Below, piece after piece: positions 1-7,930 of a stretch of 64,000 nt of DNA. Under the pieces are notes generated by a model. The model saw only the letters and a list, made by a program, of their open reading frames with translations. It searched no databases and was not told where the DNA came from. The stretch is from Hyphomicrobiales bacterium (lineage in GTDB: Bacteria > Pseudomonadota > Alphaproteobacteria > Rhizobiales > Rhizobiaceae). Made by a program: the position numbers and the translations under genes. The stretch lies in NCBI GenBank assembly GCA_900468285.1, contig UBTF01000003.1, positions 496,001 to 560,000 of the forward strand, written 5' to 3'. The stretch's first letter is position 1. Every line of letters begins with the position of its first letter.

Positions 1-307
1 CGCCATTTTCATCGAAGGCATAAATGCAGTGATTGTATTTGTTGCGCATTCTGGACTGTTTTTTGAGGCGCGCCATGGTGCCAAGTATCGTCTTGCGATC
101 AGCCGTTGGCGTCGAGCGAAGCTTCGCCAGACGCTCCACCAGATCGATGCGCGCGCGCGTGGTGTTCAACGTAAGAAAGACGATGACGGCTGCTTCTTTT
201 TCCACCCTTAAAAGATGGGCGATGATGTAGATGAGAAGGCTTTCCGTATTCGTCCAGACATAGTTGAGACGGCCAACCAGCAACAAGACGTCAGACATGG
301 CTGCCAT
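1..307 (-). CDS. Hypothetical protein, 3' end beyond left edge
   Basis: The minus strand is open from an ATG at 307 to the left edge (102 codons). The start is supported by GGAGG five bases upstream. A second in-frame ATG lies at 298. The visible part starts MAAMSDVLLLVGRLNYVW, followed by a hydrophobic helix-like segment (SLLIYIIAHLL) and a second one (AAVIVFLTL), then a Lys/Arg-rich part. I do not recognise the family. It lies about 100 bp downstream of the HlyD-type gene on the same strand and could be the last gene of the secretion cassette or an independent gene. The stop codon is not in the window. Confidence 0.6.
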   Translation of the reverse strand, partial: MAAMSDVLLLVGRLNYVWTNTESLLIYIIAHLLRVEKEAAVIVFLTLNTTRARIDLVERLAKLRSTPTADRKTILGTMARLKKQSRMRNKYNHCIYAFDENG

Positions 308-413
308 TCGATCCTCCACCCAAAGGCTGACGTCATCATACTATGCCGGACCTAAAGACCATAAGCTTTTCTGATCCTCACGCCAATCAGGCGGAGACGG
401 CCGTATGTGTCCG

Positions 414-1766
414 TCAACGCTCCTTGAAGGCGCGCGACATGCTGTCTGCAATCGGCTTGGTCAGATACTCGAAGAAGGTGCGCTCGGATGTCTGGATCAG
501 CACATCGGCGGGCATTCCGGGAACAGGATGAAAGCCGTGAACCTTGGCAATTTCCGCATCTGAAATCTGCACCCGGACAATGTAGACATCCTTGACCTGC
601 ATCCCGGCATTTTCCTCGATACTGTCTGCCGAGACATAGAACACCTTGCCCTCCAGCACCGGGGTCGTGCGTCGGTCCAATGCGGAGAGGCGAATGGCTG
701 CGGTCTGCCCCTCATGCAACTGGTCGATGGATGTCTTGAGTACTTGAGCTTCCAGTATCAGCGGCACATGGGCGGGCAGAATTTCCATGATGGGTTTGCC
801 TGTTGTGATGACCCCGCCTGCCGTGTGATAATAGGAGCGAATAACGGTGCCGTTGACGGGCGAGCGGATGACCGTTCGCTCCAGCACCTGCGATGCTTCG
901 CGCAATTGCTGCCGCACACCGTCCAGATCGGCTTCAGCCGTTTCCAGAGCGTCCAGGGCGGCCTGCTTGCTGGAATTGATGGCAATGATCGCTTCCTGGC
1001 GGAACTTTGCAATTTCGGCTTCGCTCTGGTTCATCTCGCCGTCCAGCCGGGAAATATCGCCCATTGCGTCGGCTATGGCGCGTTCAAGCGCCAGCATGTC
1101 CGTCTTGCGGATCACCCCGTCCTGCGCAAGCTTGGCCTTGGAGTTGCGTTCCTGCTCCAGCAAAGATTGCTGGCGTTCGAAGGATGCTTTCTGCCCCTGA
1201 TAACCGGTGAAGCGGAAACCGAGCGACTTGATATTCTTTTCGACGAGATTGAGCTGTTCCTCAAGCTTGATCTGCTTGCTGTGGAACACGACATTCTGGC
1301 TCTGGATGATGGCGTTGACATCAGGGTCGCTGGCTTCCGCCATTACGATTTCAGGCACCTTGAACGTCTTTTCGCCCTGCGCCTCTGCCCGCAAACGTGA
1401 AACGATGGTTTCAAGCCGAAGTCGCTTGAGATTGATCATCCTCTGATTGGAAAGCGCTGCCGTCTTGTCGAGCACCACAAGAACATCGCCCTCTTTTACG
1501 ACCTCACCTTCGCTGACCATCATTTCCTTGATGATGCCGCCTTCCAGATGCTGGACGATCTTGTTGTTGCCTGTCGCCACGAAGCTGCCCTGGGCGATGA
1601 TGGCCGAGGCCAGCGGCGCCGTTCCGGCCCAGTATCCAAATCCACCGAAGGAGGCGAAGAGAACGGTGAGCCCCGTCAGGCTATAGGTGCGAATGGAGCG
1701 GGGCACATCGCTGTACCACTCCAGCTGACCGGTTTCGGGCTGTTTCTTTTTGCTACCGAAAATCAT
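414..1766 (-). CDS. HlyD-family type I secretion periplasmic adaptor
   Basis: A 450-residue membrane fusion protein that would link the inner-membrane ABC transporter to an outer-membrane TolC-type channel. One N-terminal membrane segment (about residues 27-52) is followed by a lipoyl-like half motif (GSFVATGNNKIVQHLEGGII), a long coiled-coil hairpin (about 100-290), the second half motif (VIRSPVNGTVIRS) and a C-terminal beta domain (VRVQISDAEI). Length and layout match PrsE/HlyD adaptors of rhizobia. The start lies 4 bp after the ABC gene stop (1771), so the two genes are co-transcribed. No TolC homologue is in the window, so the outer-membrane partner must be encoded elsewhere. Confidence 0.93.
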   Translation of the reverse strand: MIFGSKKKQPETGQLEWYSDVPRSIRTYSLTGLTVLFASFGGFGYWAGTAPLASAIIAQGSFVATGNNKIVQHLEGGIIKEMMVSEGEVVKEGDVLVVLDKTAALSNQRMINLKRLRLETIVSRLRAEAQGEKTFKVPEIVMAEASDPDVNAIIQSQNVVFHSKQIKLEEQLNLVEKNIKSLGFRFTGYQGQKASFERQQSLLEQERNSKAKLAQDGVIRKTDMLALERAIADAMGDISRLDGEMNQSEAEIAKFRQEAIIAINSSKQAALDALETAEADLDGVRQQLREASQVLERTVIRSPVNGTVIRSYYHTAGGVITTGKPIMEILPAHVPLILEAQVLKTSIDQLHEGQTAAIRLSALDRRTTPVLEGKVFYVSADSIEENAGMQVKDVYIVRVQISDAEIAKVHGFHPVPGMPADVLIQTSERTFFEYLTKPIADSMSRAFKER

Positions 1767-1770
1767 TGCC

Positions 1771-3918
1771 TTATCCCTCTATCTGCGAAGATTGGCCGTT
1801 CTGGGGACCGCGATTGCCGGAAAGGGCCTTCAAGACCTCCATCCGCTCGCCGAACATCGCGACCGATCCGTCTTTCAAAATCATGATCTTGTCGACGCAC
1901 TGAAGGAGGGCAGGGCGCTGGGTAATCGTTACGGTGGTGATGCCTTGAGTCTTGGCGTGCAACAGGGCTTTCGCAAGGGCTTGCTCACCCTGTGTGTCGA
2001 GGTTGGAGTTAGGCTCATCCAGCACTACGAATTTGGGGTCGCCGAAGAATGCGCGGGCCAACGCTATGCGCTGCTTTTGCCCGCCCGACAGCGGTGCTCC
2101 GTCGGCTGCCACGACGGTTTCGTAGCCCTGCGGAAAACCTGCAATCAGTTCATGCACATCGGCCAGCACAGCGGCTTCGTAAATCTGGCGGTCCTCGACA
2201 TCGTCGCGCATCCGGCAGATATTGGCCTTGATGGTCCCGGGAAACAGCTGAACATCCTGGGGCAGATATCCGATGCTTTCCCCGAATTGCCGCTGGTCCC
2301 AGTTGCGCAGATCCATCAGGTCCAGGCGGACATTGCCCGATGTGGGAAGAATGGAGCCGACCAGCATCTTGCCAAGCGTTGTCTTGCCGGATCCCGAATT
2401 GCCGATGATGGCCAGAGACTCTCCTTTCTTGAGTGAGAAGGAGATACCGTTGAGGATCACCTTTTTCTGTGGGGGAGGCACGAAGAGGATGCGCTCCACA
2501 TCCAGACGTCCTTCCGGATTGGGCAGCCGCAGACGCGGAAAATTCAAGGGAGAATTGATGAGAAGTTGCTTGATGCGGCCATAGGCGGAGGCGGATTTGT
2601 TAAACTGATGCCAGCCTTCGATAGCGCCCTCGATTGGCGCAAGCGCTCGACCCGAGACAATGGAGGCCGCAATCACCATCCCGCCCGTCAGTTCTCCGGC
2701 GAGCGAAAGATGCGCTCCCCATCCCAGAAGGGCGATCTGGGTAATCATGCGGCAGGCTTTGGAAACGCCTGAGAACATGATGTTACGGTCCTGTGCCGAA
2801 ACATGGGAGCGTAGCGAGCCTGCGGTTTCGCGCCCCCACATCTTCACGGCTTCCGGTATCATGGCGAGTGCATTGATGATCTGCGAATTGCGCGACATGG
2901 AGTCGAGGTGAAAATTCGCGCGGCTGACGAAGCCATTGGCTTCCGCAAAGTGCTTTGCGGTAAACCTCTGGTTTAACCACGCAATGATGAAGAGCACCGC
3001 GCAGCACGCCATGATGATGATGCCCAGATGCGGATGGACGAGATAGACGACCAGCACGAACAAAGGCATCAGCGGCGCATCGAGGAAAGCGATCAGCGTT
3101 CCCGAGGTCAGGAATGAGCGAAGCTGCTGCAGGTCCTGCAGCGTCTGGTAGTCCTTGCCGCTGCCGTGCAGGGATGCCCGTGCTGCGGCGCTGAGAATGG
3201 GTGCGCCGAGTTGGACCTCAAGCTCTACCGCTGTCCGCATCAGAATGAAGCGACGGATGGAATCCATGAAGGCCTGCAACAAAACCGCGCCTATGACGGC
3301 GATGGTCAGCATGACAAGCGTGTCCATGGACCGGCTGGTCAAAACGCGGTCGGAAATCTGGAAGAGATAAAGCGGGATCGCGAGCAGCAGAATATTGATG
3401 GCGATCGTAAACAACATGACGATGACCATGTTGCGCCGAACAGCGGCGATGCCCTTTGCCAGACTGGCTGCAAAATTTACCGGTTCGCTGCGTTTGTGGA
3501 AACCGTGCCTGTTTCCGCCGCCGCCACCGCCACCTCCACCGCCGAGATCGGGTTCCTTGCCGTTGCCGCCCCCACCGGTGGTCGGCCTTCGTTCGTTTTC
3601 GCGGATCGGCCCATTGTCGTTTTCAATGGTTTTGATGAAGGGCAGGTCCGGGCTGGATTTGAGATCGACTTTTTCGGTGGGTGCATCGCGCATCGTCGGT
3701 TCACTGACGGCGGGCGTCGCCTCGGCAGCAGAGGCTTTCGGTTCATCTCCTGCTTCGTGCTTTGCCGTCGCTGCTGAAAGCTGGCGCAGATTATCGACTG
3801 CTTCGTTGATAGCTGCGATGCAGGCGTCGGTCAGGTCGCTTTCGACATCACCTTCCCGTTTGCCGGAAAGGTCGAGGATGCGCCCGTTCTCGATCTTGTT
3901 TCTTGAGATATGATCCAT
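1771..3918 (-). CDS. Type I secretion ABC transporter with long N-terminal extension
   Basis: A 715-residue fused permease-ATPase of the PrsD/HlyB type. The C-terminal ATPase has Walker A (GNSGSGKTTLGK), signature (LSGGQKQRIALARAF) and Walker B (FVVLDEPNSNLD). The membrane domain starts near residue 170 (MVIVMLFTIAINILLLAIPL). Rhizobial PrsD-type transporters are usually about 560-590 residues. Here about 150 extra N-terminal residues precede the membrane domain, ending in a Gly-rich linker with a run of ten glycines (DNA about 3515-3545). The extension does not resemble a C39 peptidase domain to me. The gene lies 21 bp downstream of the 670-residue protein gene and 4 bp upstream of the adaptor gene. 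It probably exports the two proteins encoded upstream. Confidence 0.93.
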   Translation of the reverse strand: MDHISRNKIENGRILDLSGKREGDVESDLTDACIAAINEAVDNLRQLSAATAKHEAGDEPKASAAEATPAVSEPTMRDAPTEKVDLKSSPDLPFIKTIENDNGPIRENERRPTTGGGGNGKEPDLGGGGGGGGGGNRHGFHKRSEPVNFAASLAKGIAAVRRNMVIVMLFTIAINILLLAIPLYLFQISDRVLTSRSMDTLVMLTIAVIGAVLLQAFMDSIRRFILMRTAVELEVQLGAPILSAAARASLHGSGKDYQTLQDLQQLRSFLTSGTLIAFLDAPLMPLFVLVVYLVHPHLGIIIMACCAVLFIIAWLNQRFTAKHFAEANGFVSRANFHLDSMSRNSQIINALAMIPEAVKMWGRETAGSLRSHVSAQDRNIMFSGVSKACRMITQIALLGWGAHLSLAGELTGGMVIAASIVSGRALAPIEGAIEGWHQFNKSASAYGRIKQLLINSPLNFPRLRLPNPEGRLDVERILFVPPPQKKVILNGISFSLKKGESLAIIGNSGSGKTTLGKMLVGSILPTSGNVRLDLMDLRNWDQRQFGESIGYLPQDVQLFPGTIKANICRMRDDVEDRQIYEAAVLADVHELIAGFPQGYETVVAADGAPLSGGQKQRIALARAFFGDPKFVVLDEPNSNLDTQGEQALAKALLHAKTQGITTVTITQRPALLQCVDKIMILKDGSVAMFGERMEVLKALSGNRGPQNGQSSQIEG

Positions 3919-3939
3919 GTTTCAGTCCCCCAGAGCCTG

Positions 3940-5952
3940 TCAGGCGACAGCTGTTTGCATGACGTCGACGGGATGGGCCTGCGACCAGGAAAGGTCGTGC
4001 CCCGCATTGATGACGGTCTCTGCAGGTTGATCTGTTGCGCTATCGTCGTGCAGAAAGGCGATGACTTCATTGGCCAGGGCTGCCGGTTGCTGCGGCGTCC
4101 CTTCGCTGTCGATGAGTCCGCCCTGTATCAGCACCGCGTCCGAATAGAGTTGCCCACCGACATAGGTCGAGCCGCCGAAACTGTCGTAGTCGGTGATTTG
4201 GGCGATGTTGATAACGGCATTGCTTCCGGTGTCGATACTGATGGAAGCGCCCTCATTGTCGGCGAGTAGCTTGGCCGCAGCCTGTGTCACATCGTCGGAG
4301 TCCCCCAGCACGCTGACCTGTTTGACATAGGTGACGTCATAGAGATTGCCGCTGATATAGAGGACGTTCAGTCCGGCATAGCCGGCGAAATTGGCATCGG
4401 TCGCCAGCCCGTCCGGCATGTTCGGGTCTCGCTCGTTGATCGCCTTGGCCGTCTCGACCATATAGTCCGGCATGTCCTCGAAACGATCATTGGCGCCGAC
4501 AGTGTGGATCGTCGCCTCGTTCCACAGCAGGTTGTTGCTCGACTGGACCGTTGCGTCTTCCGCTGCGCCGGACAGTGCCCGTACCGTGTCATTGTCATAG
4601 AGGATCGCTATCTGCGCGATCATATTCATGTCGAGGACGTTGCCGCCAACAATCACGAGGTCATATTGGAGACCGATGCCGAGGAAACTTACGAGATCTA
4701 TTGCCGCGTTGCCGCCGGTCAGAACACTGATGTCGACACCGGAAGTGGTCACGGTGATGGTGTCGTTGTCGGATACGAAATGATATTGCTCGATCCAGTG
4801 GACGAAGGAGACATCTCCCTCGACATAGCTTACGCGCCATGCTGTCGGGAAGATCGGTTCGCCTTCAGCGCTCTTTGTCTCGCTTGTGTCAGAATCCGCG
4901 CCGAGATCGGTGCGCTGGAAGTCTGCAATATTGTTCGCGACGGTTTGCGCATGATTTTCCTGGGTGAAAGATGCGTCTATGTCGTCATTGTCGCTGTAAA
5001 CATATGACTGGGTGATGGCGTCGATCTGATGGTAGTCGCCCATCACGGCAAGGACCGGGGTCATGACACCCGTATTCACCACCGACACGATATTGGCAAC
5101 GACATTGGCCCCGGCCTCCACTTCCAGGCTGTTTCCCGCTTCGGCCTCGCTGTGCTGCGGTGTGTCGCTTTCTTCAGGCTCCGCTGCCGGTTTGGCAAGG
5201 CCGCGATCAGGCATGTAATCGTCGACGTCAGGCAGCTCATCCACCAGCTGTCCGTTGACATAGGTTCCGGTCAGGGAATGGTCGGCGATGACGACGTCCT
5301 GGTCTGCGCCTGTTTCCATGGAGGAGACATGATTGTCTCTGGCATGGGTAATGAAGTCGTGCGCATCCTTCGCAATGGCCTGCAATCCTTCATAGGTGTC
5401 GGTGCGGTGATGGTCTGCGAAAGGCGTAAAGCGACCCGCATCATCGTAAAATTCCATCGTTCGTTCTGTCACGAATGTCGTGTCGCGTGGGGCGCGAGGC
5501 GTATCGGTCATGTTGAGATCGTCATCGTCTTCAAGCAGTGTCATCTGGGAGACGTGCGCGATGACGGAGCCCGGCCCCGTGTAAACAACGAGCCTTGGCT
5601 GCTCTTCCAGTTCGTCGAGCTGGCCAGGCATCTGGTAATGGCTGCCGACAAGGTCCTGACCGCCATTGCGCGAGAGCATGCGCATCGCGTCATCGAAGGA
5701 CATTGCGTGTCGGGCTCGGCCGCCCATGAAATCGAAATCGCCAGCGCGATATTTCACGCCCGGATCGAAATCCTGGAGCTTTGTATCATCGATTAGAAAA
5801 CCGGCCGCGACATCGTCAGACGGTGGAAGCACCGCATCTGGACGCAGGCCAGTGCCTTGCGTGTAGTGCGCCCTCATGCGTGCTTCATCGATCTCCATGT
5901 CGAAAAAGCCGATGAAATGGGCGATCATGTCGGAAATCTTGTCGGTATACAT
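3940..5952 (-). CDS. Cys-free acidic repeat protein linked to type I secretion
   Basis: A 670-residue protein that I cannot assign to a characterised family. It has no cysteine, no signal peptide and no membrane segment, and it is rich in Asp, as expected for a type I substrate or a cytoplasmic partner of the transporter. Several segments share a loose pattern (hydrophobic pair, Gly-rich turn, D, three hydrophobics, Q, hydrophobics, D-x-D): about residues 128-148, 298-324, 380-401, 431-457 and 529-555. Examples are VIVGGNVLDMNMIAQIAIL and LYISGNLYDVTYVKQVSVL. A related ending occurs near 597-614. The spacing suggests a beta-solenoid-like fold, which is inference. A strong GGAGGG site precedes the ATG. 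The gene sits immediately upstream of the ABC gene (21 bp). Confidence 0.8.
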   Translation of the reverse strand: MYTDKISDMIAHFIGFFDMEIDEARMRAHYTQGTGLRPDAVLPPSDDVAAGFLIDDTKLQDFDPGVKYRAGDFDFMGGRARHAMSFDDAMRMLSRNGGQDLVGSHYQMPGQLDELEEQPRLVVYTGPGSVIAHVSQMTLLEDDDDLNMTDTPRAPRDTTFVTERTMEFYDDAGRFTPFADHHRTDTYEGLQAIAKDAHDFITHARDNHVSSMETGADQDVVIADHSLTGTYVNGQLVDELPDVDDYMPDRGLAKPAAEPEESDTPQHSEAEAGNSLEVEAGANVVANIVSVVNTGVMTPVLAVMGDYHQIDAITQSYVYSDNDDIDASFTQENHAQTVANNIADFQRTDLGADSDTSETKSAEGEPIFPTAWRVSYVEGDVSFVHWIEQYHFVSDNDTITVTTSGVDISVLTGGNAAIDLVSFLGIGLQYDLVIVGGNVLDMNMIAQIAILYDNDTVRALSGAAEDATVQSSNNLLWNEATIHTVGANDRFEDMPDYMVETAKAINERDPNMPDGLATDANFAGYAGLNVLYISGNLYDVTYVKQVSVLGDSDDVTQAAAKLLADNEGASISIDTGSNAVINIAQITDYDSFGGSTYVGGQLYSDAVLIQGGLIDSEGTPQQPAALANEVIAFLHDDSATDQPAETVINAGHDLSWSQAHPVDVMQTAVA

Positions 5953-6061
5953 GCTGTGTCCCTCCTCTTCAGCCCCGGAGCGACAATGCCATCACCGTGT
6001 GCGCCGGTCTGGCGTAAGGGGGTGTTGTCATCCGCGGGGATTGCCGGCTGTCCAAACCGGA

Positions 6062-6089
6062 AACTGCACCGGCGCCAGCCGGTGCAGTT
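6062..6089 (-). terminator. 12-bp-stem hairpin between the 322- and 670-residue protein genes
   Basis: A perfect inverted repeat (AACTGCACCGGC, 4-base loop, GCCGGTGCAGTT) begins 23 bp after the stop of the 322-residue gene. On the transcribed strand it is followed by TTTCC, so it is a weak or leaky terminator, or a 3'-end stabiliser. It would let the first gene be expressed at a higher level than the four downstream genes, which is common when the first gene encodes an abundant secreted product. Confidence 0.6.
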
Positions 6090-6112
6090 CTTGCCATCCA
6101 GAGAGTAGGGGC

Positions 6113-7081
6113 TCAGGAGCCCGCGTCTTCGCCTACACTGTCCGAGTTGCCCCCGATGACGCTGCCTTCGAAGGAGTTGGTAAGAAGGTTTGCACCCTGT
6201 ACCAGTTCCAGATGGTAGCCGGAGTTTGCCAGGATCGAGGAAGCGTTTGCGGTGCTGCTGCCTGCAGCATCATCGCCGGCCTTGAGATCCCAACCCTTGC
6301 CGTCCATGTCCATACCTTCGGCGCCGTGCGCTGTGCCGCCGGTGGTAGTCAGGTCGTTCATGGCGTCCTGGTTGTTCATCTGCACGTTGTAGGCCGAGTC
6401 CTGGTCAGCAAGGTGGCTGGCCTGCACAAGGCTGAATGCCGAGTCGTTTCCATCGCCGTTCAGCGAGTTGTTGAGGATGTTGTCGACATTGAGCGAGAAG
6501 GAGAAGTCATCGCCAAGATTGAACGCGATGTCACCGCCCGCAACGCCAAGATTGCCGATGTCCTTGACGTCTTCGATGGTGGCGAAATCATCATCAGACT
6601 TCGAGAAGCTTTCGTTGAAGCTGTCCGTCGTCGTCTTGGTGTCGGTATCGGCACTCGAATAGCTGGACGTCTTGGTGTCCGTGTCTGTGTGCGTGATGAC
6701 GGTCGTGTCGTTGTCGCTATAGGACTTGCTGTCATAGCTCCAGTCGTAGTCGGTCTTCACATTCGTGTCGGCGTCGTTGATGTTGGTCGTCTTGTTGTTC
6801 GAATTCGTATCGTTGTCGCTGTAGGTATTTGTCTTGCTGTCGTAGTCCCAGTCGTAGCTGTTGTCGCGATTGTCGCCATTGTCGGTCGCGACCTGGATCT
6901 TGGCATCGACGTCGAGGCTCTGGCTGTTGTCCGTGTAGGTGTTGTCGCGGTTGCCGCCGTTGCCAACGCCGACATTGCTGTCGTCCACGTCACTGTCATT
7001 GGTGGATGTGTTGGCAAAGCCTTCGGAAAGTGCGCCGATCTTGGTGATGTCGTCGCCAGCTGGCTGTGGATAGTTTCCCAT
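6113..7081 (-). CDS. Asp/Asn/Ser/Thr-rich low-complexity protein, putative type I substrate
   Basis: A 322-residue acidic protein with no cysteine. Residues about 28-165 are almost entirely D, N, S, T, Y, K and G. They contain degenerate repeats: YDWDYDSKTNTYSDNDT at 76-92 recurs as YDWSYDSKSYSDNDT at 112-126, and NRDN occurs at 43 and 71. The C-terminal half (170-322) is less repetitive and hydrophobic-patterned (FSFSLNVDNILNNSL, LELVQGANLLTNSF). There is no Sec signal. Such composition with no cysteine, next to a type I exporter, suggests a secreted surface or biofilm protein; this is inference, and I see no RTX nonapeptide (GGxGxDxLx). It is the first gene of the cassette, with a good GGAGGG site. 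Confidence 0.78.
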   Translation of the reverse strand: MGNYPQPAGDDITKIGALSEGFANTSTNDSDVDDSNVGVGNGGNRDNTYTDNSQSLDVDAKIQVATDNGDNRDNSYDWDYDSKTNTYSDNDTNSNNKTTNINDADTNVKTDYDWSYDSKSYSDNDTTVITHTDTDTKTSSYSSADTDTKTTTDSFNESFSKSDDDFATIEDVKDIGNLGVAGGDIAFNLGDDFSFSLNVDNILNNSLNGDGNDSAFSLVQASHLADQDSAYNVQMNNQDAMNDLTTTGGTAHGAEGMDMDGKGWDLKAGDDAAGSSTANASSILANSGYHLELVQGANLLTNSFEGSVIGGNSDSVGEDAGS

Positions 7082-7090
7082 TTCAATTCC

Positions 7091-7108
7091 CTCCGAGAAA
7101 GTTCGGAG
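7091..7108 (-). promoter_or_regulatory. Small hairpin enclosing the Shine-Dalgarno of the 322-residue gene
   Basis: On the minus strand CTCCGA, a 6-base loop and TCGGAG form a 6-bp stem whose 3' arm overlaps the GGAGGG ribosome site 9-15 bases before the ATG at 7081. It could reduce translation initiation unless opened. The stem is short, so this is tentative. Confidence 0.3.
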
Positions 7109-7930
7109 CAGCTTTCGAAATCCCTCTCATCTCAAACGGGATTTTATTCGCGCTTACTCCGAGTGTTCATCCAATGCAGACGTACTTCCAACATTTCGTC
7201 TGCGGTGAGCGGCCCGCTTGTCAGGCCGTGGTTTTTTGGGAGATGCACAAGACGCGGTTACGAACATGCGCATATCCAGTTCCGCAGTCGGTCAGACTGC
7301 AGAGTGTCAGGTCTGTCTGTTTGAGTACGTTGTTTTCGGCCTGCCATCCGGACGCAAACACAAGGGATGATCGGGTCGAACCGGTTGCTGTCAGTTGCAA
7401 CGGCGCTGAATGTGTCCGAGATGCGGAAAGGTTTCCAGTTGCTAAATGGGATTAAGCAGAGAGGGATGCAGCTGCGTGCATCGGGGATGCTAATTAAATT
7501 GCGTAGGTTGTTGCGCGTCGGTTGAAGGTTTCCCGCTCAGACTCGACAAACGTCAACCTGGCGGGTTAAAAAAGGAAATGAGGTAACCAGAAACCGCAAA
7601 AATTTTCAGAATAAAACTCAACCCTAGTTAGTCTACGTCGTCACAAGCAAAATCGATGGATGTATAAAAACCCATCTTTATTTGCGTTTTGCCAGAAAAA
7701 GCGAGTAAATCCATGCGTCATATCCGTCCGGATATGTTGCTTCCGATTCACTAATCCGTTTGGGCAATTTATTTTAGTGTTTTTTTGTATTAGTTCTTAT
7801 GATTAATAAATAACTAACGCATAATAGCTTAGCTCGGAGAAGTGGAAACGCTCATTCAGCAAGGTATTCCACACTCTCGGCGCGCTTGTGAAAGAACACA
7901 GTATCTGCGTAACGCTCGAGGGAGGCGTAT
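7109..7930. other. 822-bp non-coding, AT-rich divergent regulatory region
   Basis: No convincing gene lies between the 322-residue gene (minus) and the LuxR-type gene (plus). Open frames here (such as 7066-7455 plus) lack a ribosome site and coding character. From about 7490 to 7860 the sequence becomes strongly AT-rich, unlike the GC-rich surroundings. It must carry the promoters of both divergent units. The one clear regulatory-looking element I find is the palindrome at 7719-7736. Confidence 0.6.
7719..7736. promoter_or_regulatory. 18-bp palindrome, candidate operator
   Basis: CATATCCG-TC-CGGATATG is a perfect inverted repeat with 8-bp arms and a 2-base centre. It lies in the AT-rich divergent region about 195 bp upstream of the LuxR-type gene and 640 bp upstream of the secretion cassette. 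Size and symmetry fit a dimeric HTH regulator, possibly the adjacent LuxR-type protein. The assignment is inference. Confidence 0.45.

Noticed and set aside
3515..3545. Poly-GCC tract as a possible phase-variation microsatellite
   Set aside because: It encodes the glycine linker in frame. Trinucleotide changes would alter linker length but not frame, so on/off switching is not expected.
6113..7081. RTX toxin assignment for the Asp/Asn-rich protein
   Set aside because: Acidic repeats are present, but no GGxGxDxLx nonapeptides are seen.
5876..7324. 482-codon open frame on the plus strand
   Set aside because: It runs antisense to the two acidic proteins. Their GAC/AAC/TCG-rich codons create a Val/Ile/Arg-rich open frame on the other strand. 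It has no ribosome site and no family pattern.
7066..7455. 129-codon plus-strand frame in the divergent region
   Set aside because: Begins inside the 322-residue gene, lacks a ribosome site and shows no protein-like pattern.
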